The translations under genes and the position numbers were made by a program. 64,000 nucleotides of DNA from Hydractinia symbiolongicarpus (taxonomy: Eukaryota; Cnidaria; Hydrozoa; Anthoathecata; Hydractiniidae), in assembly GCF_029227915.1 (NCBI RefSeq), contig NC_079882.1, positions 26,541,001 through 26,605,000 of the forward strand, written 5' to 3'. The notes beneath the pieces are model-generated. The model saw only the letters and a program-made list of their open reading frames with translations, did not search any database and was not told where the DNA came from. Shown piece after piece: positions 46,604 to 58,809 of the stretch. Each line of letters opens with the position of its first letter. The stretch's first letter is position 1.

Positions 46604-48255
46604 TACGATGGCCCCTATGGCTCACTTCTCTTCTCAATAAAAACACTTCTCTTCTTAGTCAAAACAATTCTCTTCTGTATAACAACACTTCTCTTCTGTA
46701 TAAGAAACTTCTCTACTTTGATACCCAAAGTTCTCTTCCGTTCGAAACACTTCTCATCCAAGTGCAAAACAATTGTCTTCCAAGTGCGAAACACTTCTCT
46801 TCCATAAGCTCGAAAATTTCCCAGACTGAATCTTGTCCTTAATATATGAATTTATCCAGATCTTGTTTATGAATAAATGGCACACCCCGGGTTCTGCGCA
46901 TAGGAAGTTTTGTACCCAGTAAAGTTTGCATAAATTCTTACGGGGCATATTAACGTTTCTACAAAATTAGATTTTTCGCGGGAAAAACTTTGCGAAATTT
47001 CAAGCTATATTCTTATACGGTCCCAGAAGCGTAATACGAGATTGCTTTTTTTATCTAGTTTCCACTAACTTTGAACTTTTATAATTGTGATTCGGCGAAA
47101 CTAGAACGTTTTGCGGCTTACAATTGACTCTACTTTATCCGGGAATAAACATTGATTGTGATGTCTGTTAGGAACAGAACTCGTGGTTTACAAAAACCAA
47201 GATATTTTTTTTGCAGCAATAAACATTGTGATGTTTGTTGGGAAAAGAACTCGTGGTTTTCAAAAAACAAGATATATATTTCTAAAATCCAAGCATTTTA
47301 CATTGTTACAGGTGTTGTATTACATATATCTTTTGACTGCACAAATCAAGGCGATATAATAATCAATAGCTTCATGAGCTGTATCTGGCTTAAGTTTGGA
47401 GAAACCCTCCATTAGAAGAACTGTTTCCGCAAATTCAATAAATTCAGGCTCATTATCGTGATCTGGTACATATAGTTGGCTAAATTCTTCTAGCTCATTA
47501 AGATCTAAAGTTTTTTAAAAGACTCGCAACCATATAATTCTGGAACAAAGTACAATGTATCAGGACTTCCACGGGGAGCAGTAGCACCTTTGCTTGGTGC
47601 TAACAGATGTTGATTCCAACGAATCGCAAATTCATTAAGGTTCTTTCTGATCAAATCCATAAAGCAGTAGCGTACACATTCAGCAATGAGTGCATCACCA
47701 GCATCTAAAAATCCTAAGTCTGCAAGTTCTCTAAAAAATAACCTCCACCAACTTGGTCTGTCTTTTGAAAGTTGTGACCAAAAAGATTCGATTCTTTGAT
47801 TAGCTGTTGATGTACCAACAATAAAACTGCCAGTGCCAACATATTCGTCATTATGCTGAGATCTTAATGCAATCTCAACAGCTTCCAAAATACAGTTTTC
47901 AGTACCATCATCAGACCTTATTCTTGTTGAAAAAATATGTCACATGGCGAGGAGACTGGTCCCGTGTAATAAACCTCACAAAAGGTTAAACTACGGACCA
48001 ATGATGTAAAATTGCGGACCAGATTTTAGAATTCAAGTTGTAAAGAGCCACATGCAGAGAAGTGTTAAGTGCAGAAGAGAAGTGTCAAAATACAGAAGAG
48101 AAGTGTTTCGTTATATGGAAGAGAAGTGTCAAAATACTGAAGAGAAGTATCAAAATACTGAAGAGAAGTGTCAAAATACAGAAGAGAAATGTTTCGTTGT
48201 ATAGAAGAGAAGTGATTTTGATTTGGAAGAGAAGTGAGCCATAGGGGCCATCGTA
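46604..48255 (-). mobile_element. Integrase-type DNA transposon, IS3EU-like
   Basis: The ends form a perfect 30-bp terminal inverted repeat starting TACGATGGCCCCTATGGCTC. A 6-bp target duplication CATTCG lies at 46598-46603 and 48256-48261. About 200 bp inside each end carry eight or nine copies of ACTTCTCTTC (left) and GAAGAGAAGT (right) spaced by roughly 15-30 bases, probable transposase-binding sites. An internal minus-strand frame has integrase-like D and E motifs. Termini starting TAY, a 6-bp duplication and an integrase-like enzyme are, as I recall, features of the IS3EU superfamily. The 1,652-bp length and broken gene make it non-autonomous now. Confidence 0.8.
47505..47940 (-). pseudogene. 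Integrase-like transposase fragment
   Basis: The open stretch encodes RIRSDDGTENCILEAVEIAL, then GTSTANQRIESFWSQLSKDR and PSWWRLFFRELADLGFLDAG. The Asp in RSDDGTEN and the Glu in NQRIESFW fit the second and third catalytic residues of a DDE integrase fold. The region with the first Asp and the N-terminal domain is absent or disrupted beyond about 47945. It lies inside the TIR-bounded element and is its expected transposase remnant. Confidence 0.7.
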
Positions 48256-48500
48256 CATTCGGATTGTAATTATAAGATTTCAAGTTCGAGTCCCCACTCA
48301 GGCGCACTTTAAACATAGGTTGTCACCGCATTTGGCGCCATCTACTGACCGCGAACTGGCTGATGTAGCAGGCAAGCAAGTTAGGACAATGATATATGCA
48401 TCTCTGGCAGTAATGTAACATAGTTACAGTCGGAGGGGAGAAAGAGCCAGCCGTTAGGATGGAATCCCTAAGGATGTTAAATTTTCCGTTACTTACTTAC

Positions 48501-50875
48501 TAGGGACCTTACGAGCACGGGACAGGAACGAAGACGCAGACCAAGAAAACTGAAACGAGATATACGGCGCATGCGTCTAATGATATCTCTGTACTTCTTC
48601 GTTCTTTCGCTTTCATACTGGACGAAAAAACAAGCTTTATTCGTAGCAGAAAAGGTATCCATAATATTCCTATTTAAATCCATAAAAGAATTGTATTTTC
48701 TCATTTTCCCAGTATAATGCGCATATATCTTCTCGATTTACATCAAGAATTCTTAATTTGTTTTTAAAAGATGTGTTCTTCAACATCAACCTGCATGACA
48801 GGGGAAGCCAAAAGGTAAGCAAAAATATATTCTTTCTCGCGTCAAAAAATGGACTGGACATATCAACATGATATAGTGCTATGCAGGGAAGTTGTAACTC
48901 ATGATGTGTATCAATTCAAACAAGGGTCACACGAAAGAGGAAATTGTCTCAACAAAATTTGTGTCACTTTGAATGCTGTAAAAATGGGTCAAATTAGGTC
49001 AGTATCTCTAAATGATCGATTGGAAAAAATTACTAGCTTAAATTGGGGCAAAAAAAATGAAGAAGAAAAAACGACAAAAATAGAAGTCGAAACTCTTTGT
49101 TTCGACTTCTATTTTTAAAATTAAGTTGAGCTATCGAAGACAAGAAGCTTATGAAAAACAAACACATAACCTATTTTAACAGTCACAGCTACAATCACAA
49201 GCTTTATTACTACTGATGAGCAAGCTAGCGGATAAAAAGTGAATTCAACTGGTATGGACATTTCAGTTTTGACTGACTCTTGTATACATTTTTTGTTAAT
49301 AACAAAATACATTCATATTCCTGAGTATGTTCTGTGCATTGATGTTGCTGTTTTTTAATTTTAGAAAAATATTCCTTAAGAGTTGGTTGTTTCATGTTAA
49401 AAAAATGTGACGTGGCATTGCCATACAAACAAGTGTGGGCGTTACCTAAAGTAGCAGAAACTCTAAACAACTGGGTTTATTCAGTGAAATGGCATAACAT
49501 CCAGTGCTAAATAACTAAAACTGTTCCGAAAGGTACATTTAGTTAAATCAGTTAAAAAGAAATATACTTTCTTAAATACTAATTTCAAATGAGATAGCTG
49601 TTTTGAAGAAGTAGATAATACGGAAGGATGAAGTTTGCGATTTAGCAAACCAGTCAATGAATACTCCATCAATACTGCACGGTAAGTACTACTCTACCAC
49701 TCAATCTGTACTATATGATTGGTGAGGGCACGATAAGCGGCGATTGCAGTAAGGGTAATAGCTACCCTTACGATGGTTTGTGATTAGTTGTACACCCTCC
49801 CACAATGTTTTGACCAGAACCACGTGTTTGTGAATTGTTCTTATTTTTCTTATATTTTGAGCATTTTTCTGTTATTATTTTACAGTACGAGTGGTAAAAA
49901 AACGAGAGAGGTGCTTTTTCTATCACAACTAATTCTGCATAATTTCTTGGGAGATGAGTTGGTTTTTTAGAAAAAAAAATAAGTACAACTTTAACTTGTG
50001 AATGACTTACTTCATTCGATGACAAAGAGGTTTCTCAAATCAACCCAGATTCAAATCAAACAAATCAACGCAGCACACAAAATCACAAACATCTTCTGTT
50101 TTCATTCCACAAAAATGATTCGAATTTGTTGTGTTCGAAAGTTACAAATCGAACGAATTCTAATTTCAAAAGAATTAATAGAACATGGTGACTTGGAGCA
50201 AAATGTTGGGAGAAAGGCTTCCAAATTCTAAAGAAAATAAGATCGTCCCTACGCTGTTAAGATAGGCGCCTATTAACATCATCTATTTTATTCATTTTTC
50301 AATTTTAGTTTATCTGATTAGATAAAGCATTGTAAAAGACACAATTTTGCAAAATTTGAATGGAATCGAGCTAGTCTATTTGATTTTATAAGTGTTTTTA
50401 AAAGAAAAATCGACGCTTTAATAATCTGGTCTGCAAATTACACACAAGCACGAAAATTTGGGACACTAAAAACTTCAGACCATGCCTAATAACGTCATGT
50501 ATGTTTTAATTTGTCCGATTGACTGACATAATTGACCCCCCCTGGCACCCGGACTAAAAGGTTTCTTTAAAGATTTTCGCAAGAAACAACTTTCGCAAAT
50601 AACCACTTCATTGATTAACGATTATTACACAAAAAATTAAACAAGAATGAGAGGGATATAAAGGAATCTTTTCCATCCCATAAAAAGAAATTACAAATTA
50701 AGAAAAAAACGCGAGCATCTACTTTTGTAAATAGCCTATTTCAACATATTTTCAAGGAATCCATTTTTGCTATAACCACAGCATTGTCCACCTTACTTCA
50801 TACATAATCGATCCTAATACAAGGGGGGAAACATATTCAGTAATTTTCAAATAAGAATACGACACATTAATTATA
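48501..50875. other. Long intergenic stretch (or part of a DCLK intron)
   Basis: No exon recognised. The clearest structure is a perfect 18-bp hairpin at 49076-49116. A small minus-strand frame at 49393-49225 starts MKQPTLKEYFSK but has no supporting context. Confidence 0.4.
49076..49116. repeat. Perfect 18-bp hairpin
   Basis: AAAAATAGAAGTCGAAAC (49076-49093) and its exact reverse complement (49099-49116) enclose the loop TCTTT. No coding frame or known repeat explains it. Confidence 0.85.
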
Positions 50876-51406
50876 CAGTAGACATCCGTTAATTCAAATA
50901 ACACGCAAGGAATTAAATTATTTGTTCGAATTAACGAATGTTCGGATTATCAGAAGTTTAGAAAAAACAAGAATTTTAATAAACGTTTAAAGGTTTTATG
51001 CTAACATAACTTTTTTACAACTTTAGTACAATTTTTTATAAAAATATTTTAACGTTGTTTGCTTGGCGATGGGCAAGGCCTCCGAATTCCTTGTAAACTT
51101 AATTTTATTGGAAATGCCAATTTAATTGATAAATTGAAAGACATTTTGCCACCATTGATGCAATAAAAATGAATAAAAATGAAAACGTTTTTTTTATTTA
51201 GATCGATATTTCGAATTAACGAGCATAATGCAGCCTCGGGACTAAAAAATTGTTCATATTATTAGCGAAATGTTCGAATTAGCGGAGTTCGAATTAAGCA
51301 ACTCAAAATGTAAGACTTTATTAAACCAAACTCAAGGGACTTAGCAATTTGTTGGAAATAACGGAAAGTTCGAATTAAGCGGCATTCGAAATAACGGACG
51401 TATACC
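50876..51406. mobile_element. pogo/Tigger-like non-autonomous element
   Basis: Starts CAGTAGACATCCGTTAATTC after TA and ends with GAAATAACGGACGTATACC before TA, an imperfect inverted repeat. The interior has repeated TTCGAATTA and AAGCG blocks like those of the pogo-type element at 3901-4872. No transposase frame. Confidence 0.6.
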
Positions 51407-52701
51407 TATTTTTGTATTGACCTAACTACAGAGGTTGGGTGTATTTTTTTGAAATTTCAACCTTATACATTGGATTAAATGCACTCTAAATGTTAGGTCT
51501 ATAGTGTGAAATTTCATATTTCGGAATAAGGAGCACATTTCTGAGTGACAACTTTGTTCCCAGTATTTAAAGAGTTTAGGTACGAAGTTTAAGGTTTGTA
51601 ACAATGCAATTATTCATTTGAAACTTCGTTTGTTCGCTTGTTAGTTCCTCGCAGGCAAAATAGTGAATACAGCTTATTGGCGACGTGGCTTTTAACACTT
51701 GCACAAAAATCTGACGACCATAAAAACAAAAAATGGTCACCTTGTCGTTGTCAAAACTGACAAAACGAAGAATATGTACACAACTGGTTAAGTGAATATG
51801 ACAAATACGTTTAGGTATTAATACCGCCATTTTACAAATTTTAATTGGGTACCTTAAGTTGGTTATTTTCAAGAATACACCATGTAAAGAGGTTTTTATT
51901 TAACTTCTGAGCCAGTTACATTCGTTACGCTGCCCGAAAACCCCCGGAAATGTCAACTTGTGAAAATTAACCTTTGCCAAATTACTAGAAATGACTTATT
52001 CGCTAAAATTATCTTTGCCAAACCTTTGAAAAAACAAAAGGGCTTTTTTCGTTTTTTTCTTCCTAAATTTTTCTCTTTTAAATTTTTTTTTTTGTGGTTG
52101 ATAAAATTATAGCGGGCTGGCATGAGCAAGTTCAATCCATAAAGACCATATAATTAGGTTTGAAATAAATTAAAATTGCGATAATACTAGATTTATGAAA
52201 ATTTTTCGCAAAAACTTTTAAATGGTTCATTTACGAAAAAAAATATTCGCAAAAAATCTCGACATGACTGATTCCCGAAAATTAATCTTTGCGAAAATGC
52301 ATTTTTTACACCCTGCGAAAATAAGCATTCGCAAAAATTAATCAGCCAGGGTAATTATTTGCAACAAGTGTTGCGCTTGTTAACTCTGATTTCTGAACGT
52401 AACAACTTCAGTTTAGTTGGTAAAAATTCTCCGTTCCTGTCCACAAAGCAAGTCAAAAAAAAATTTACTTCGCATAGGAACGAAAAACCTCTAAATCAAT
52501 AGGGTTTCGTTCCGTTCTCCGTTCCTTTTCGATTTTTACCGTATTTACGAGTTAATCTGTGCGTGGCAGAAATATATCATAAAGAATGTTTAACTGAGTT
52601 GTAAAATTATAAACAAAATTATAATTAATGGCGATTACAAAAAAGTTTCTGAATTTATAGCTACAAATTTAACAAAATAAAAATTTAGGAAATTTAGAGC
52701 T
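51407..52701. other. Intergenic, with GCGAAAATTAATC-type repeat debris
   Basis: Around 51955-52030 and 52180-52350 there are many copies of (T/G)GCGAAAATTAATC or its variants in both orientations. They resemble a degraded MITE, and similar debris recurs at 60240-60400 and 61080-61140. No gene is supported. Confidence 0.45.
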
Positions 52702-52707
52702 TTTATT
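52702..52707 (-). terminator. Poly(A) signal of the doublecortin module
   Basis: AATAAA on the minus strand, 29 bases after the stop codon at 52738-52736. It supports a real transcript end here rather than read-through into the kinase exons. Confidence 0.65.
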
Positions 52708-52735
52708 TTATTAAAATATTATTCTTTTAAAAAAA

Positions 52736-55700
52736 CTATTGCAAAAGGCAACATACGCCATCTTCGTCTTCGTCATAGTAACGCTTCTTTTTAGCGAGGC
52801 GTGATTCAAAGTATTGTCTTTCTTCTTCCGAACTGTAACTCATACTGTCACTGTACTCCATGTATTGATATTCTTTCAGTTTATATTTTTCATCGTGTTT
52901 CATGAACGGATCATCCAGCATACTCTCATTGTTGTACGTATTATATCCACTTTCGTCAGTTTCTTTTGTTTTGGTAAAATTCTTTACACTACCATCTTTA
53001 CTGTTTGCTTCTTCCAAACTATCTGGTGAATGCACGGTCGATTCATTATTCGTTCTGGGTGCAGCAATATTTTTATTCTCAGTTTTAGGTGGGCTAGTAC
53101 AAGATTCGCAGGTTTTCTTTGTATCTGCTGACGCAGAATGTTTAGCCAAATTGTTCACCATAGTTTTTTCTAGATTTTCTAAAGCCTCTTGTAATTGCCG
53201 TACTAATAGACGCAATTCTCGATTCTCCTGTTCTATTTGTAATCGAGAAAACCTTTCCTGTAAGTCTTCACCATTTATATTGGCTAAATCCGACTCTGGT
53301 AGACTAAGTGTTCTATGCAGTCGACTTTTTGAAGACGATCTGCTGGGAGAGTTACCCTCGTATTGGCTAGCATTTTTTGCACTACTCTTAACATTTCCTC
53401 TAGGTGTTGAATGACCTAAGTTATTACCATCTGCGAAGGAGGCTCTACTCTGGTTTAAGGAAGAGAAACCAGATTTAGTCCCTGATGAGTAGACTGACTC
53501 AAAGTCACTCAACCATACAGTATTATAAATGTCCATGGACTGAAAAGCTTTTGTGCGACCTTTTCTTCCTTTTTTTGCCCTGGCTAAAATGAAATTTATG
53601 AACAAGATATGTTAAAATTGTTTGTGTTTAAGATGGTTCAAACTCAAGCTTTTCAAAATGTTTGCATGTGATGTTCACGACTTTCATTTTAGCCAGGACA
53701 TATCAGGTAATGTGAACCCCGTTGTTTATTGATTAAAGAAAACAAAAACAGTTTGCTTTTTAAAAAATTAAAATTTATTGATAAATCAGTTTTACATGTC
53801 TAATATTTATGTCTACGTTTTTTAGTTTGATAATAACAATCTCATTTAAATTTAGTTTTTTATCTAATTTTAATTGTTTAGGGAAAAAAAATCTTGGTCC
53901 ATTAAATTCACGGTGTTAGTGGATGGATCATTTTTTCGTCTCCTACAATACAGAATGAGAAACTTTGTTACTTTTAGCTGTGCTTTTAGTATTGTCTGTC
54001 GAAAAATTGCCGTCAATTTTTTGTCGAAAGTCATTTCGTCGCTCAGTCGTGCAAACATTTTGAAATGCTAGGTTCAAGTGCGAATGTGAATGACAGGTGT
54101 GTAATGTGCAGAGATGTACGTGAGTACGTCATGCAAGGATAGATAATAACAGACAGACAAAGAGTTTAGCTTGTAAGAAGAATGGTACAAAGTCACATGA
54201 CTAGGTGTTATGGAAACAACAAATACATGCAGTTACTGTTTAGATTTTAGTTTAGATAACTTTTAACATTTACCTCGATTAAGATTGATTTAATAGGATT
54301 TAGTTTAATTTGTTAATTCACTTATAGAACTGAATTAATTGAAACCAAGTAAACACGAGTCTTCTTAAAATAGTATCTTTGACTAATAAATTGCTTGCCG
54401 ACATAATTTACAGTTTTGTAAAAGGATAAGAAATCTTACCTGAATCTGATGAGTCACTTTCAAACACTGATGTTGGATATCTAAAACGAGAGAAAAATTT
54501 TCAGCACAAATAAATTGATAACAATTTAGTGCTTATAGTATTTTTACTTAAAACATTATATAAATCAATTACAGGCGGGTTTTAAAACCATGCGTGTTTT
54601 AACTCAATTACAGAAAAAAATATTATACCACGGGTCCGCCTGTCCTTTTTATACTCTATTGCGTGCGTCTCGCTACTTGCGATACCGTTTTGCGTGACAG
54701 ACAGACGTATACGGCTAATAAAATACAGATACTTTTACATTATTAATTTTTATATATCATTACTTACAATTCTTCTTTATTTTGATCAGGATTTTTCATG
54801 GATGATCCTCTTGGTCTTGTAACTATATAATCAAAAAGCATATACGTCAGTAAATTGAAATTCTTTTATTCCCACTTTAAGTTTAATTCTTAATTTCTTC
54901 CACATTATCTCTCTACTTTTCTCACCAAGTTAACACCTGCGTCCTTATACATAAAAAATGGTTAACTTGAATACCTGAAAGCATTATAAAACCCATGAAG
55001 ATAAAGACACAATCGCAACGGAAAGTTTTAAAATTAAAATATTTTGACTGTCATTAGATAATTTTAAATATTAACTTAAATATTAATTTAAATATTAATT
55101 TTGAGAATTTTTGAACTTTTTCTGTCTATACTAATAGTACAGATTCCATGACCTCATTTTAAAGGAACATTGCGGTTGCCTTGAAGCTTTGCACTGGCAT
55201 ATGGAAATACAGTCCACGCTCGTTATCTCGAACTCCCAAGGGACCGAAAGAAAAGTTCGAGATAGCGAAAGTTCGAGATAACGAGCGTATTTCATGAAAA
55301 GTTCGAACTCAAGGGGCCGAAGAAAAAGTTCGAGATAGAGAAAGTTCGAGATAACGGAGGTTCGAGATAATGAGCGTCGACTGTATGTATCTCACCTTTT
55401 GTTATGCCACCCTAAAAAATAAAAAAAAGATAACCAGTATTTAATAACTTAAGTATTGTAATAAAAGCAGTAATATAGGGTGTCACACAGAATCTTAAGT
55501 CAAATATCCCTGATCCCCTGATATTTCCCTGATTTTATATACTTTATCCCATCCGCTCTTAATACACGTCCCCCTGCTTCTAAATTGAGAAATAATATAA
55601 GGTTATATATACTAAGAGTGAGTTTACTTTATAATACCTTAGCACTATGAACTCCATGATTTGAACGGAGATTTTTTGCAATCTTTGATACTAAAATAAA

Positions 55701-58700
55701 TTAAGTTAAATGCATTAACAAAAAGTAATTTACCACACTGTCTAAAAGGTAGATATCATTTGGCAAACATGAAGTTGGTTACTTACTGGACATATTTTCA
55801 TTTTCATCTTTGTACCTTCGTATGCTACCCCGTAGTGAGTTTGACCTCCTAACTGTCATGTTACTTGGCCTTTTCAGTTCTCGGTAAGGTGTAATTCTAT
55901 AACCTAAAAAATTAATAATGGTCACAAATTTGGGAAATGCCTTTCCACATTAAGACTGTTGTTTACCGTTGCTTCTTATTTCTGAATCACAAATCCAAAA
56001 GTTTATACTAAACCATGTTTAGAATTTTACCCCTCCCCCTTTCACTGCCTTACATTTCAAAATAAAGAAATGCAATAGTTATTGTCAGTCCCTAAAATCA
56101 CAAACAAATGCATGCACATATGCTCCTGTGAAGGTGAACCACACATAAGTTCAAAATATACCATCTAGAAAAATCAATGTTTCACAGTGTAAAAGATTTA
56201 AATGTCAAGGATCCCCCCTCCTTCCCTAACACTGGCTTAACGTTTAGTTTACACTTTTCAATTTGAGTCACTTCTAGCAAGACATAAGAAGATGGGAATA
56301 GCTGTTTTTATGAAATAGAATATATACTGTATATATATATTTTTTTACTAAGCAGGCATATTCTGAAAAAGCTTTTATAGCTTTCTACTTTCAATAATTT
56401 AAAGGCCTGGGTTCAAAGGAACATATACTAAGCAACAAACAACTCTACAGAAAAGTATTTTAATGAGAGACATTTTCTGAAAGTGATAGTTTAACAGAAG
56501 ATACATATCTGTGAACAAGTTTCTAGTTGTTAAAAAATATAAAAGTTCCATATTTCACAAAAAATGTGTAAAAGAAAACATCTTTATAAAATTTGTGATC
56601 TAAGGAGAATATCATAGAAGGTAAAAGTGACAGTATAACATTACTTTATATACAACAGTTCTATTTGTTTTGGTATTTTTTATTATTAACAGATTTAAGA
56701 AGCATTTAAAAGCATAATAATAGTTCTATAGTTGCTTACGTCAAAGAGATTTGATAGAAATTATCTAATTAGAGGAACTTCAGAATATGTATGTTTTAAT
56801 GTCCTTTACAAAAAATTAATAAATACAAATGAATCAATAAAAACATAAAAACATAAACTTACTGTTTGGATCTAACTCAATTCCATCATCAGGGAATTTT
56901 TCATTTGCAGATAATGCAATGAAAACAGTGTCATCGTCAAACAAATCTTTTAAAGTCTTAACCTGCGTGAAAAGAAGGTTTTGAAATTCAGGAAATTAAC
57001 TAATTACATATAGTTTTAGCAAGGGAACAATCTAATAACAATAAATATACATAATGTCACATATTATTTAAGTATATATGCATAAATTCATGCTGTATAT
57101 TTTATATTTATATTTGATAAACTCCAAACTTGATATACTCCAAATGGTTGATTGAAATAATCAGAAAACTGATATGAGAAGAGAATCAACTAGCCTAACT
57201 GGCCTAATTCAGGGTTTTTCCTGTTACTAAATCGATAACAAGTTATATATTGACAGAACATTCACCAGACTTTTTGCTTGGATGAAACAAATAATTAAAA
57301 AAACATAAAAGTACATTGCTAAGAAAGTTTTTGATTCTGGCTACAACATGAAAAGTGGTAAAAAAAATGCTTTGTTATATAATCACAGGGCATTATATAA
57401 ATGGAAATTACATATTCAATTTAAATTCTTATGGTTATGATAAATCATTGTCTTGCAATTTTTAACACATTAAAATAATGTATTCAGGGTTGCTCTATTA
57501 AGGTTAATAATTGGAATATACTTTGTTAAAAAGTTAACACATTAGCAGAACTCTCAAAAGGTTTTCAATTTAATTATATGGAAATTTAGGACAATTTTTT
57601 TATTAAAAATTAGGATTTTTTTTTGGTTTTTGAAAAGATTTTGTGGTCTTTTCTTTTCTGTTAGACTTTTTTTATCTTGTTATACTGTATATATCATAGC
57701 ATACTTTGGGCCAGTGAGAACAAGTATACTAATTATTGGGGAAAATTTTAAATTCTAAGAAAAAAGAAAGGAACAAAAAACTTGATGTATCATGCAGTAA
57801 ACAATTAGAAACTATTACTCTTCTGATTAGGTTTTAAACTTTAAGCTTATATTGAGTATAAAAAATTATTTTGTTCATTGAACCAAAGCAACAACATGCT
57901 GAGAATGTTCAGCTATTTAAAATATTTAAAATCTTATTAATTTATGCTTTAATTGATTGCAATTCTGCAATCTGTATTTTAAGTTAAAACTTATTGTCGA
58001 CAAAATCCTTTTAAATAAACAATTCACTATTATGCCCTTTATTTCATAAATATGACTAACATATAATCAATTAGATTTCTTTAAAGAAATATCAAAGATT
58101 ATATATCTATATTATATATAAAATAGTGAAAACAATTGGCATATGTACTTACCGGACGGCCATCTACTGTATACAATTTATCAACCTTCCCTAAAGAGCC
58201 TTTGGCTGATAACTGATCCAACACTTGATCTAGCGATATTGCAGTTTTACTGTTCAACAATAAAGTTACTTTCTTTTGTGGTGGTTTCCCATTTCTTATA
58301 ACTGTTACAAGTTTAGGTTTTATAAAATCCCTTGAACTGTCAACACGAAAAGCAATACCATTGTTTTCTATGTTATTCAAAACAGTAGGTTTGTTATATT
58401 GATTTTTTGACTTTGCTATTATAGACCAAGCATGAAGGTGCTTTCCATAACCACCTTCTATTTGTCTAAAGGTATTTGATGAAGAGCAAACATACGGAAT
58501 ACCATACTGAAGCTGTGAAATGTCAGTTATCATACTACTATCATCTGCGTTAAATATAAACCGTACAGCTCCTGTTGGGAGATTTAATTTCATAGAAAGT
58601 TCAGCTAGTAATGAATCAAATTCTTTATATCTTTCCATGGAAACAGCCAGCTTTAAACCACCAAAGTAGCGGTCACCATTTCTGTAAAAGCGAACCTGTT

Positions 58701-58809
58701 TAGCACTCATACTTTGATTTCTTCTGACAAGCGATGTCCTATTTGTATTGTAAGATCGCATTGAGCTGGACCTAGTCAGGTTCACAGGACTGCTTCTACC
58801 ACTATCCAT
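52736..58809 (-). CDS. DCLK: Doublecortin-domain protein with CAAX-like end (DCLK locus, DCX module)
   Basis: Eight exons: 58809-58153, 56962-56863, 55903-55787, 55690-55638, 55411-55396 (16 nt), 54822-54768, 54480-54440 and 53583-52736. Phases match, giving 628 residues. The start is the ATG at 58809 (MDSGRSSPVN). Doublecortin domain 1 spans about 36-118 (KQVRFYRNGDRYFGGLKL) and domain 2 about 166-250 (KLVTVIRNGKPPQKKVTLLL); these bind microtubules and tubulin. A Ser/Thr/Arg-rich linker, a coiled coil (about 454-492; EQENRELRLLVRQLQEALEN) and an acidic C-terminal region follow. The last residues are VCCLLQ, a possible CAAX box (Cys625) with an adjacent Cys624. No kinase domain is in this product. 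The kinase module starts 7 kb downstream. Confidence 0.9.
54628..54729 (-). mobile_element. Helitron-like fragment in a DCX-module intron
   Basis: On the minus strand it begins TCTGTATTTTATTAGCCGTA, contains CTGTCTGTCACGCAAAACGG and ends at the first hairpin arm CCCGTGG. The second arm and CTAG are lost. It is a close relative of the unit at 26333-26457 and lies between exons 6 and 7. Confidence 0.65.
55210..55383. mobile_element. 174-bp pogo-like MITE next to a splice donor
   Basis: TA-flanked (55208-55209, 55384-55385), with ends CAGTCCACGCTCGTTATCTC and its near-complement. The inside is four to five copies of GTTCGAGATA. On the minus strand the element begins just 12 bases after the end of the 16-nt exon 5, so the intron's donor GTGAGATACA is followed at once by the MITE. 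Confidence 0.8.

Larger units (their letters stand above)
46577..48500 (+). mobile_element. tRNA-derived SINE split by a DNA transposon
   Basis: GGGGATGGTGTAGTGGTAGC (about 46578-46597) is a tRNA-like start with an A box. Its continuation lies after the transposon: GGATTGTAATTATAAGATTT, then AAGTTCGAGTCCCC with the B box at 48284-48293. With the transposon and one CATTCG copy removed, A and B boxes have normal tRNA spacing. A non-tRNA body (including CATCTACTGACCGCGAAC) and a (TTAC)n-like tail near 48490-48503 mark it as a SINE, not a tRNA gene. Confidence 0.75.

Noticed and set aside
46577-46610. Possible functional tRNA gene start
   Set aside because: The tRNA-like sequence has a SINE body and tail after its B box and is split by a transposon. 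Even when rejoined I could not close a convincing acceptor stem.
46604-48255. Dada superfamily, which targets RNA genes and also makes 6-7 bp duplications
   Set aside because: The internal frame has an integrase-like RSDDGTEN/NQRIE pattern and the ends start TAC, which fit IS3EU better. The tRNA-like target may be coincidence. Not fully excluded.
49225-49470. Minus-strand frame beginning MKQPTLKEYFSK, resembling a PCNA-binding motif
   Set aside because: One short motif in an 81-codon frame with no splice or homology support; probably chance.
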